Part shown: piece by piece, positions 17,685 through 25,022 of the stretch
Position numbering within the stretch: position 1 is the first letter of the stretch
Layout of the letters: every line of letters begins with the position of its first letter
Assembly: GCA_007125125.1 (NCBI GenBank)
Contig: SLDT01000157.1
Location: 1-64,000, forward strand
DNA from: Gemmatimonadota bacterium
GTDB lineage: Bacteria > Gemmatimonadota > Gemmatimonadetes > Longimicrobiales > Gaopeijiaceae
DNA length: 64,000 bases
Reading direction: 5' to 3'
The notes under the pieces: model-generated
The model's input: only the letters and a program-made list of their open reading frames with translations
What the model was told of the DNA's origin: nothing
Databases searched by the model: none
Translations under genes and position numbers: made by a program

Positions 17685-19160
17685 GTGAAACGACCATCTG
17701 ACGCGATCATCGGCGACCTGGCCCGTTCGCAGCATGGCCTCGTGACACGGCGGCAACTGCTCGAAGCCGGGGTGAGCGACAGTGTCCTCTATCGGAGGGT
17801 CGCGAAGGGACTTCTTCGGCGCGTACAGCGGGGAGTCTATCAGGTAGGCCCCGTGACTGCGCCTCTTGCGCCGCTGATGGCCGCCTGTCTGGCGTGTGGG
17901 CCGGGCTCAGTGATCAGCCACGGGAGCGCAGCTCGCCTCCACGAGCTGGCACCGGGCGTGCCTTCACCCGACGTGGTGCATGTGAGCATCGCGGGCAGGG
18001 ACGTGCGCTCGCGCATCGGATTGCGAACACATCGACTGGCGGACCTCCCGAAAAATGAGGTCACCTGGATCGAGGGCATCCCGGTGACGACCCCGGCTCG
18101 CACCGTCGTGGATCTCGCGTCAAGCGCGGGTCGACGGCAACTCGAGCAGGTCTCGGCAAGGGCCGAACGAGAGGGGAAGGCGACCCGGGATCAGGTCTTG
18201 CGGGTTGCGAGGCGCCGACCTCGTCGCCCCGGCGTCGCGACCCTGATCAGTCTCCTGGAATCACAGGAGGAGCTTGCTCTGGCGGAGTCGGAGGCGGAGG
18301 AGCGCGTGCTGCGGATGGTCCGGGAGGCGGAGCTCGACGAGCCGGAGTTGAACGTGTACGTGGAGGGGTTCATGGTGGACTTCCTCTGGCGGAAGCAGGG
18401 GCTCATTCTCGAGGTCGATGGCTTTCGCTACCACAGCACTCGGGTGAGCTACGAGAACGACCGCCGCAGGGACGCTGTTCTCACCGGTGCAGGCTATCTC
18501 GTGGTTCGCCTGACTTGGCGTCAGATCACGGCGAAGCGGGACCCGACCCTCGTCGTGATCGTGCGTGCACTCCAGCAGGCCGAGGCGAGGCGACAGGGCT
18601 GGTGGGAATCAGGGAGGCACGGGTCGGGGCCGGGCTCCGGTTCCGGCTCCAGCTCCGGGGGAGGGGCGGGACGTGCCGGACCTGGGCCGGCCTCTGGACG
18701 AAGGCGAGGACGGAACGGGGCGGGGGAACCGCGCCGGGGCATGCCTCGAGGGGCCGGTCGGCACCCGATCTGCGCGATCGCGGACCCGTCAGGGGCGGAA
18801 GCGGTATCAAACGAAGAAGCTTGTCACACCTGGTTCGAGCGGAGTCCAACGTGCAGTTCGTCTTGCCTATCCTTGCCGCAGCGGCCCTGGTCGGATCGAC
18901 CGTCATCGCTCTGCCGACCCTTGTCGTCGAGTGGGCGAGCCGAAGTTCCCCTCCAGTCCTCTTCCACTTCCCAACGGAAGAGCCGGTTCTCGCGCTCACG
19001 ATCGACGATGGTCCCTCCGAGGCGACGAACGAAATCCTGGACGTTCTCGCCGAGCACGATGCCCGAGCCACTTTCTTCCTCATCGGGGAGAATGTCGAGG
19101 CGAAGCCCGAGATCGTGCATCGCATTCTGGCAGAGGGACACGAACTCGGGCATCACATGA
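17685..19160 (+). CDS. AbiEi-like N-terminal domain fused to DUF559 nuclease-like domain; 3' end runs on
   Basis: Residues 1-55 (LARSQHGLVTRRQLLEAGVS ... VQRGVYQVG) match the winged-helix domain of AbiEi-type antitoxins. Residues about 210-300 match DUF559 (VDFLW, LILEVDGFRYH, VVRLTWRQIT), a PD-(D/E)xK-like fold related to very-short-patch endonucleases. Such fused proteins often stand alone without a recognisable toxin. Similarity ends near 18611; after that a GCTCCR microsatellite encodes a Gly/Ser tract and the frame continues without a stop for another 550 bases, overlapping the deacetylase gene. A lost stop or frameshift near 18620-18700 is likely, so the true end may be about 18620. Confidence 0.72.
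   Translation: MKRPSDAIIGDLARSQHGLVTRRQLLEAGVSDSVLYRRVAKGLLRRVQRGVYQVGPVTAPLAPLMAACLACGPGSVISHGSAARLHELAPGVPSPDVVHVSIAGRDVRSRIGLRTHRLADLPKNEVTWIEGIPVTTPARTVVDLASSAGRRQLEQVSARAEREGKATRDQVLRVARRRPRRPGVATLISLLESQEELALAESEAEERVLRMVREAELDEPELNVYVEGFMVDFLWRKQGLILEVDGFRYHSTRVSYENDRRRDAVLTGAGYLVVRLTWRQITAKRDPTLVVIVRALQQAEARRQGWWESGRHGSGPGSGSGSSSGGGAGRAGPGPASGRRRGRNGAGEPRRGMPRGAGRHPICAIADPSGAEAVSNEEACHTWFERSPTCSSSCLSLPQRPWSDRPSSLCRPLSSSGRAEVPLQSSSTSQRKSRFSRSRSTMVPPRRRTKSWTFSPSTMPEPLSSSSGRMSRRSPRSCIAFWQRDTNSGIT
18636..18662 (+). repeat. GCTCCR microsatellite at the end of the DUF559 reading frame
   Basis: GGCTCCGGTTCCGGCTCC-type hexamer repeats encode a short Gly/Ser run exactly where family similarity ends. 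The same hexamer (GCTCCA) is repeated at the 3' end of the ABC ATPase gene near 28460. Confidence 0.6.
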
Positions 19161-19555
19161 TGAAGGACCGACCCTCGAGGGCCATGGAACAGGACGACTT
19201 CGAGGCTCGCTTCAGGGAGATGGACCTGATTCTCGACCGCTTCGGGGGGACGGCCTTCTTTCGACCGGGATCCGGATGGTACAACGATGAGATGGTTGGA
19301 TTCGCGGCAGAGCAGGGGTACATCACCGTCCTTGGTTCGGTCTACCCCTTCGATGCGACCATTCCATGGACCGGGTTCATCGCCTGGTACCTCCGCCAGC
19401 ACATGGGTCCCGGGGACATCGTAGTGCTCCACGACGGCCAGCAACGGGGAGAGCGGACCGCAGAAGTCCTCCGGCGTGTCCTCCCGGAGCTTGCGGAACG
19501 GGGTCTCCGGGTCGAGACCCTGACCGGGCTGAGCGAGCAGGTGCAGCCGCGCTGA
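18851..19555 (+). CDS. Polysaccharide deacetylase (NodB family), exported
   Basis: I place the start at the GTG at 18851, which begins a good signal or anchor segment (QFVLPILAAAALVGSTVIAL). The 234-residue protein has the NodB motifs TIDDGPS (the catalytic Asp and metal Asp) and HELGHH (two metal His), FFRPGSGWYN for the Arg/Pro-Gly motif, and IVVLHDG near the end. It would remove acetyl groups from N-acetylated polysaccharide in the envelope. It overlaps the run-on frame of the preceding gene. A GTCCGGATCCGGAC palindrome (19557-19570) follows the stop. Confidence 0.85.
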   Translation: MQFVLPILAAAALVGSTVIALPTLVVEWASRSSPPVLFHFPTEEPVLALTIDDGPSEATNEILDVLAEHDARATFFLIGENVEAKPEIVHRILAEGHELGHHMMKDRPSRAMEQDDFEARFREMDLILDRFGGTAFFRPGSGWYNDEMVGFAAEQGYITVLGSVYPFDATIPWTGFIAWYLRQHMGPGDIVVLHDGQQRGERTAEVLRRVLPELAERGLRVETLTGLSEQVQPR

Positions 19556-19675
19556 CGTCCGGATCCGGACGAGAGGGACGACCCGGGTCCTCGGAGTCTG
19601 GCCCGGTCGAACGGACGCCCGCTCCGACAGGAGGAACCGGGTGCAGTGGGCCGCACGACCGGGACTGCAGGGTGC

Positions 19676-20857
19676 CTATGCCTGGTGTGCTGGCGCCGGG
19701 TCGACGGGGCCGGGTTCACGGGGTGCCTTCCTCACGCCGAAGATCCCCCTGATTCCGGGGATGGTGCCGACGACTTGCAGTACGAGGAGGGTGCCGGCGA
19801 AGGCGATCCCGAGAAGGGCGGGGAACTTGAGCCAGACACCGACCGACCACTGAACGATGTAGAAGGCAACGACCACGATCACCGTCTGGTGGAAGACGTA
19901 GAACGGATAGACACGGTCGCCCCAGTACCGGAGAAAGGGTGAGCTGTGGGAGAGCCAGTGGTGGGCGGCTCCACTGAGGAACACGATCCAGGCCCAGCTC
20001 GAGAGCGTGAAGCCGACCCAGAATACGACGAAGTTGAGGGAGGGCTCGGAGGGAATGCGCGCGTAGACATCGCCTGGCAACGCCCACACCATGAGAGCCG
20101 CCGTCGTGATGAGGGCGAGGGGAGCTGCGATTCGCCAGTCGCGGGCAAGGGCACGCTCGAAGCGGGGCTCGAGCATGACGGCAAAGCCGGCGAGGTAGAC
20201 GGGGAAGAACCAGGCGTGCGTAGCCCAGTCGCCCACGAGGGCTCCCGTGGTCTGAGGAAAGTACGGCCGAAGCAGGAGCTGCCCGGCTGCCAGGGGGACG
20301 AAGAGCCAAAGGATGCTTCCTCTGTGGGAGAGGGCCGCGGCGAGTCTGCGGAGGTAGTAGCGGGCTCGGGGTCTCTGCATGATGCCGAACACGGGGAGTG
20401 CTGCGAGGGCATAGGCGAAGAGGTAGGCGAGGAACCAGAGGTGGCCGTACGACAGGTTGCCCTCGGGGAAGAAGCCCTCGGTGAAGAAGTGCGGGTAGAA
20501 CGCGAGGTAGCTCCCTTCGAACTCTCCGCGGGAGACGCGGCGCAGGTAGAGTTGGGGGGGGACGACGAGGACCGACCCGACGATGAGCGGGATGAGGAGC
20601 TTGAAGACGCGCTCGCGCAGAAATCGGTCGAAGTTGCGGCGGCGCAGGGCGAACCATGCGCTCTGGCCCGCCAGGAAGATGAAGAGGGGCATGATCCAGG
20701 TGGCCATGCCGACGGTGAAGAGGCCGAGTGCCTGGCTGGGCTCGGGGTCGGCGATGTGCCAGTCGTCGATCGGGCTGAAGACCTGTGCCGAATGCGTGAT
20801 GAAGACGAGAAGGACCGCGAGGACGCGCATCCAGTCGATGTCGCTTCGACGTTGCAT
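19676..20857 (-). CDS. Acyltransferase family 3 membrane protein
   Basis: The 393-residue protein starts at the ATG at 20857 (MQRRSDIDWMRVLAVLLVFITHSAQVF): DWMR and the following His are the hallmark of acyltransferase-3 proteins (OafA/NodX type). About ten membrane helices follow, including FLAGQSAWFALRRR, where the Arg-rich loop is also typical. These enzymes O-acylate carbohydrates across the inner membrane, using an acyl-CoA or similar donor. Its start lies 8 bases from the stop of the TspO-like gene, so the two are co-transcribed. A nearby polysaccharide deacetylase suggests a role in envelope glycan modification; this is inference. Confidence 0.85.
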   Translation of the reverse strand: MQRRSDIDWMRVLAVLLVFITHSAQVFSPIDDWHIADPEPSQALGLFTVGMATWIMPLFIFLAGQSAWFALRRRNFDRFLRERVFKLLIPLIVGSVLVVPPQLYLRRVSRGEFEGSYLAFYPHFFTEGFFPEGNLSYGHLWFLAYLFAYALAALPVFGIMQRPRARYYLRRLAAALSHRGSILWLFVPLAAGQLLLRPYFPQTTGALVGDWATHAWFFPVYLAGFAVMLEPRFERALARDWRIAAPLALITTAALMVWALPGDVYARIPSEPSLNFVVFWVGFTLSSWAWIVFLSGAAHHWLSHSSPFLRYWGDRVYPFYVFHQTVIVVVAFYIVQWSVGVWLKFPALLGIAFAGTLLVLQVVGTIPGIRGIFGVRKAPREPGPVDPAPAHQA

Positions 20858-20865
20858 CGGGCCGG

Positions 20866-21681
20866 TCACCGCGGGGCGTTCGTTCCCGGGGGGGCGGGTG
20901 TCTCGGGACGATCCGGCTTCGAGCGCAGGGACGGCCTCCGGCCGATGCTGTGGCTTCGTGCGGTGCGCAGGGCAAGAGCGGCTACGAGTACGAGCATTCC
21001 GACGGCGGTCCACGCGACGAGCGGCGCTTCGTCGCGCCGTGCGAGAGCGATTCCCGCGAAGGCCCAGACGACGGAGGCCGCGACCCAGGGGTTGGCCAGC
21101 GATCGGAAGGTGAAGATGGCAACCCCGGCACCGACCATCGTGAGGAGCGCTGCCCAGAGGGCGGGCGTGAGGGGGGCTCCGCCCCAGCCGATGTGGACCC
21201 CGAACACGGTGGCGTTCACGAGGGTGGCGACGAGGACCCAGCCGAGGTAGATGCCGAAGGTGGCGCGGGCAAGGTGCAACGCAGCGGTGTGCGTGGGATC
21301 GGGTATGGGCCGCAAGAGCTTGTGGTTGAGCACGAGAAGGCTCACCAGGAGTGCGGCCATCACGACGAGGGAGAGCGTGACCAGCTGATGGTGCCAGGCG
21401 AAGAGCCAGCCGGCGTTCAGGACGGATGAGGTCGCGAAGGCCGGAGCGAGGCGTCGGCCGAGTGGAGCGCCGCTCGGAAGGAACTGGACGATGCACCAGG
21501 CTCCGACCAGCAGGTAGATGACGCCCCAGATCGCAAAGGTGACCCCTGCCGGTACGAACAGGTTGGGGTAGAGAGCCGACAATTCCCCGGTTGTCCTTCC
21601 GCCCAGAGGGAGCCGATTCGCGAGGCCGTTGACGAGCAGCGCTCCTCCGAAGGCAAGGGCGGCGGCGATTCGGGGAGCCAC
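20866..21681 (-). CDS. TspO/MBR-like tryptophan-rich membrane protein
   Basis: The product is about 271 residues if translation starts at the GTG at 21681; earlier in-frame starts are possible. It has seven or so membrane helices and begins with LVNGLANRLPLGGRTTGELSA and LFVPAGVTFAIWGVIYLL, the pattern of the larger TspO-related family (TspO proper is about 160 residues with five helices). Ligand and role are unknown; TspO proteins bind porphyrins and other hydrophobic ligands. The tail (about 30 residues) is basic and Pro-rich. It heads a two-gene operon with the acyltransferase. Confidence 0.72.
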   Translation of the reverse strand: MAPRIAAALAFGGALLVNGLANRLPLGGRTTGELSALYPNLFVPAGVTFAIWGVIYLLVGAWCIVQFLPSGAPLGRRLAPAFATSSVLNAGWLFAWHHQLVTLSLVVMAALLVSLLVLNHKLLRPIPDPTHTAALHLARATFGIYLGWVLVATLVNATVFGVHIGWGGAPLTPALWAALLTMVGAGVAIFTFRSLANPWVAASVVWAFAGIALARRDEAPLVAWTAVGMLVLVAALALRTARSHSIGRRPSLRSKPDRPETPAPPGTNAPR

Positions 21682-21977
21682 GCCATTCGTCCCGAGTGCG
21701 TGGCCCTGGGGGTGCCCCGGGTGACTGGAGAATGCAAACACGATGGCCTGGGCGCGAGGGACTCTGGGTGAGCATCCTTCTCGGGTCCGGCTTGCTGGTC
21801 GTGTGGTCCGGAGAAGGGTGCCGAAGCTAGGGCAGGGGTCATGCGGCGACAAGGCGGCACCGGGCGGGCGTCAGGACCCGCGGGGGGCACCAGCTCTTGC
21901 CTTCGGCGAAGACGACCGTTCGTCGATGGTACCCGCTCCGGGTTCTACTCTGTTCCGAGGCCCCCTTCGGTCTTGAT

Positions 21978-22010
21978 GGTCGTGTTCCGGTCGTGTTCCG
22001 GTCGTGACGC
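21978..22010 (+). repeat. 11-bp tandem repeats (GGTCGTGTTCC) abutting element D
   Basis: GGTCGTGTTCC at 21978-21988 and 21989-21999 is followed by the partial copy GGTCGTGACGC at 22000-22010. The array ends exactly where the left arm of element D begins. Confidence 0.75.
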
Positions 22011-22192
22011 GCGACGAAGAACTCCCCAAGTAATGAGGGCGGGGCCCGCACCGGGGGACTTGCTCGCCGTCTGGCGGCCAATTCTTCCCGAGCCATGGGG
22101 AGGGTTGTGCCCGGCTGGGACCTTCTGCTTCGTGGGGGCAGAGTTCTTTCCCCGCTTGCCGGCAAGGGCGACTTTCAGGGGAGTTCTTCTTT
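22011..22192. repeat. 62-bp-phased palindromic element, copy D
   Basis: The left arm GAAGAACTCCCC (ends 22027) is the exact complement of the right arm GGGGAGTTCTTC (starts 22178). Blocks 22053-22089 (37 bp) and 22117-22153 (37 bp, with a TCTGC/GCAGA stem) are separated by linkers of 25, 27 and 24 bases; internal boxes are more diverged than in the F copies. It lies in the divergent spacer between the TspO-like gene and an FKBP gene. Confidence 0.76.
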
Positions 22193-22337
22193 GTGGGGGC
22201 TCGTCTCCCGCCCGCCCGGAGAGGGGCGGTTGGGCGAGGTGGAGCGGCGTCGCAGGACCCGACCCCCGGTCCTCGGACGTATGCCCGATGACCCGATCCA
22301 CCAATTCATGCTTTTCCGACGTCAGGAGGCCTCGTCG

Positions 22338-22859
22338 ATGCCCGTCCTTGAGCCCATTCTTCAACCTGCATCCACGCCTTCCCGCAGCGGGCTCCGGCGC
22401 CTGCCGCTCGTCTTTCTCCTGGGGCTCGCTCTCACCCCGGGATGGGGATGCGCCACGCCCTCCCCGCCCGACCTGACTACCATCGAGTATGCGCCGGCAC
22501 TTTCGATCGACCCCGCGGCGATGGACGAGCGCGAAGACGGCCTACTGCTTCGCGACACCTCGCAAGGAAGCGGCGCAGCGGCCAGTTCTGGCGACGAAGT
22601 CGTGATCCACTACCTCGGCTTCTTCCCCGATGGCACACTGTTCGACTCCTCGCTCGAGCGAGATGAGCCAGTACGCTTCCAACTGGGACAGGGCGTCGTC
22701 ATCCCCGGCTGGGAATCGGGGATCGTCGGGATGCGCCCCGGAGGACGGAGACTTCTCGTGGTTCCGCCACAACTCGCGTACGGCCGGTCGGGGATCCCCG
22801 GGCATGTCCCGCCGAACCAGGTCCTGGTCTTCGAGATTCGCCTCCTGGAACTGTATTAG
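22338..22859 (+). CDS. FKBP-type peptidyl-prolyl isomerase, short lipoprotein
   Basis: From the ATG at 22338 the protein has 173 residues: a lipoprotein signal ending TPGWGC, a linker of about 40 residues, and a single FKBP domain (VVIHYLGFFPDGTLFDSS ... FQLGQGVVIPGWESGIVGM ... PPQLAYGRSGIPG ... LVFEIRLLEL) with the usual active-site aromatics. It lacks the helical dimerisation region of the FKBP at 10797, so it is not a duplicate of that gene. It should act on proline bonds in the periplasm. The frame extends upstream to 22095 without coding character. Confidence 0.87.
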   Translation: MPVLEPILQPASTPSRSGLRRLPLVFLLGLALTPGWGCATPSPPDLTTIEYAPALSIDPAAMDEREDGLLLRDTSQGSGAAASSGDEVVIHYLGFFPDGTLFDSSLERDEPVRFQLGQGVVIPGWESGIVGMRPGGRRLLVVPPQLAYGRSGIPGHVPPNQVLVFEIRLLELY

Positions 22860-22990
22860 AAGGCTCCGTGGGATCCGTAGGGCCGGCCCACTCCCCGGGG
22901 TTTTGTGTGGCCGACCTCGGCTGGGCACCAGAGTCGGGACGGGCTCGGCGTCAGGGCCCGAGCGCATTCACCCCACCTTACACCCTTCGC

Positions 22991-23019
22991 TTGCGTCGCA
23001 CCGGACGTGCGGATAAGAT
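22991..23019 (+). promoter_or_regulatory. Sigma-70-type promoter for the gene at 23113
   Basis: TTGCGT (22991-22996) and TAAGAT (23014-23019) are separated by 17 bases, with an AT-rich discriminator (TAAAAATACGAGG). It is the best promoter match in the window. Transcription would begin near 23026 and give an 85-base leader. Confidence 0.55.
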
Positions 23020-23112
23020 TAAAAATACGAGGCTTTCTGTTGCCCCCTGTCACCGCGGTGGGGGACATTCCGATCTGAATGCAGACCCCGACCCGCGGAG
23101 AGGAGAAAGGCC

Positions 23113-23856
23113 ATGAACCACTCACCTCCACGAACTCGCGGCTCGGCCGCCTCGTTGATCACGATCGCTGGCGCGCTCACCCTGACTACCGCGCTCGCCA
23201 TTACCCCGGTTCCTGCTCTCGCCATTCCTGCCCACGAGGGCTCCCTCTCGCTCGAAGGCTCCCAGCACCTCTCCCTGAACGGAGCCGTCCTCGATCGGGC
23301 GGAGTCCAAACTGCTCGCCCTGCGCAAGTGCCCGCTCCTCTGGGACCAATTCCCCGACGCACCCATGACGGGCCTGGTCGTGGACGGCGTGCTCGTGTCA
23401 GAGGGCCATTCCGCGGTCCGCAGCCTGATGGTCCCGGGTGCGAACGCGCCCGGCGCCGAGCACCCCTGGGGCCGCATCCTCGAGGCTCGCCTCATGTGCG
23501 GAGAGGAACTCTACGACCGGACGGGCATCGCCGTGCGGAACCATGCCATCGTCATCCACACGGAGGAAGGCCCCGTCGCCCCCGTCATCACGTTCCTTTC
23601 CGAGCTCGCCGAGCGTCAGCAGGCTCACTTCGAGGTCCACGGGCGTTTCGCGGACACCCCGACCGAGCTCGATTGGGTGCCCGAAGCAGACACCCGCTCC
23701 ATCACGATCCTCCTGAGCAACGAGGCGCTCGGATGGACCGCGATTGCGGTGGTCGAAGGCTACCCGTCAACCTGCGGAGTCTTCGGCGGTTCCGCCGCGC
23801 CGCTCGCCGCCCGCGCCACGGAGAACACGCCGCTGTGCCCCGTGGCGCGGCGCTGA
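23113..23856 (+). CDS. Secreted protein of unknown function
   Basis: The 247-residue product has a strong ribosome site (GGAGAGGAGAAAGG) and a signal peptide with a hydrophobic core (ITIAGALTLTTALAI) and ALA cleavage site. The mature part has conserved-looking segments LRKCPLLWDQFPDAP and LEARLMCGEELYDRTG, and ends CGVFGGSAAP ... LCPVARR. Four cysteines in two pairs suggest disulphides in the periplasm. I do not recognise a family. It has its own promoter candidate upstream. Confidence 0.7.
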   Translation: MNHSPPRTRGSAASLITIAGALTLTTALAITPVPALAIPAHEGSLSLEGSQHLSLNGAVLDRAESKLLALRKCPLLWDQFPDAPMTGLVVDGVLVSEGHSAVRSLMVPGANAPGAEHPWGRILEARLMCGEELYDRTGIAVRNHAIVIHTEEGPVAPVITFLSELAERQQAHFEVHGRFADTPTELDWVPEADTRSITILLSNEALGWTAIAVVEGYPSTCGVFGGSAAPLAARATENTPLCPVARR

Positions 23857-24037
23857 CCTGACCGAGTGGGGGAGGCGGGCCGTAAACCACCGCGGCCCGA
23901 AGAGGGAAGCGGCATCGGCTCCGCCCGCTGCTGGGGGGAGAGGTCGAGCGGGACGCCAGGCGGCGACGCAGTAGCCGAGCCGCCAACACGCCCGATCCGG
24001 ACGGAGGGCACACCTCGCCTCGGACCGAGGATCGACC

Positions 24038-24235
24038 ATGATCTCTTCGACCATCCTGATGGCTGCGTCCCAGGCCTTCGCGGAGTACGTCTCTGCGGAG
24101 GAGCTCTCTCGCGCCTTTGCACGCCTTCCCGGGCAGCTTCGGGAGACCGCCGCGGCCCATCCCCTCGAGACCGCGCTCCTCGTCGGGGCACTCCTCCTCG
24201 TGGCTTTGCTCGTCTCGCGGAGCGCCTCGGCGTGA
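24038..24235 (+). CDS. Small single-span membrane protein
   Basis: The 65-residue product starts ATG after a GAGGATC ribosome site. It has an amphipathic first half (AFAEYVSAEELSRAFARLPGQ), then a membrane helix (LETALLVGALLLVALLVS) near the C-terminus, with a short basic end. Composition and third-position bias agree with coding, but no family is recognised. It stands alone between the secreted protein and the convergent DinB gene. Confidence 0.5.
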   Translation: MISSTILMAASQAFAEYVSAEELSRAFARLPGQLRETAAAHPLETALLVGALLLVALLVSRSASA

Positions 24236-24265
24236 AATCGGCACTTCGGGGACGTCAGGCGTTCC

Positions 24266-24787
24266 TCAGCCGACGCCCCAGAGATGCCCCGTGTGCACAT
24301 CCTTGCCCTGCAGCTTGAGGTAGTAGAAGAGTTGTCCCTTGTGCTGCCCGAGATGCCAGATCATCCCATTCAGCTGCTGGAAGAGAGTCAGCTCGGGCCC
24401 GCCCCAGGGTGCCACGATCCGCTCCCCGAGAAGGCGCGCGTCGTCGAGCCCTGCGAGAACCTCGAGGGCGAGCGCCCGGTCGGCTTCGAGCAGGTCCTGC
24501 GCCTCGGCCACGCTCATGACCGTCGGCATCTTCTCGGCCGGCGGGAGCATCTCCTCCGGGGGAAGGTCGTCGATGTGCTCCCCCTCGGGGAGTCCCCAGT
24601 CACCGTTCGCGAACCCGTTCAGGCAGTAACCGCAGGCGTTGGTGCAGTGGTGGAGGAGCTGGCCGACCGTCATCCAGTTCGTCCCGGTGGCCGGCTTCCA
24701 GTCGAGGTCGTCCACGAGGCCGAACAGACCTTCCGTGGCAGCATACACGGCAAGGGCGTCTTCCCGCAGAAACGAGGCGAGTGACAT
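24266..24787 (-). CDS. DinB family protein
   Basis: The 173-residue protein starts at the ATG at 24787. It is a four-helix bundle of the DinB/YfiT type: GQLLHHCTNACGYC gives the first metal-binding His and HLGQHKGQLFYYLKLQG the last two, with an acidic loop between. Members bind a metal and some transfer bacillithiol or mycothiol, others isomerise small molecules; the role here is not readable. It lies divergent to the P1B-4 ATPase gene, 235 bases away. Confidence 0.83.
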   Translation of the reverse strand: MSLASFLREDALAVYAATEGLFGLVDDLDWKPATGTNWMTVGQLLHHCTNACGYCLNGFANGDWGLPEGEHIDDLPPEEMLPPAEKMPTVMSVAEAQDLLEADRALALEVLAGLDDARLLGERIVAPWGGPELTLFQQLNGMIWHLGQHKGQLFYYLKLQGKDVHTGHLWGVG

Positions 24788-25022
24788 GGCGGTGTCTCCG
24801 GATGGGGGTGGCGATTGATCCTGCACGCGCCACCGAATGGAGCCCGAATCCAGGCGGCCCGCAAGGGGTGCCAGCCGATCGCCGTCTTCGGGCACCCGAC
24901 TCGCCCCGCACCTTCCGGGCCCTGCCGGTGTAGGGCACCCGCACCGCGGCGGCGCCGGAAGGGGCCCCCGTAGCCACCAGGGCAGACCAGCCGCGACCCA
25001 CTACCGCCCAGCACCCCATCCC

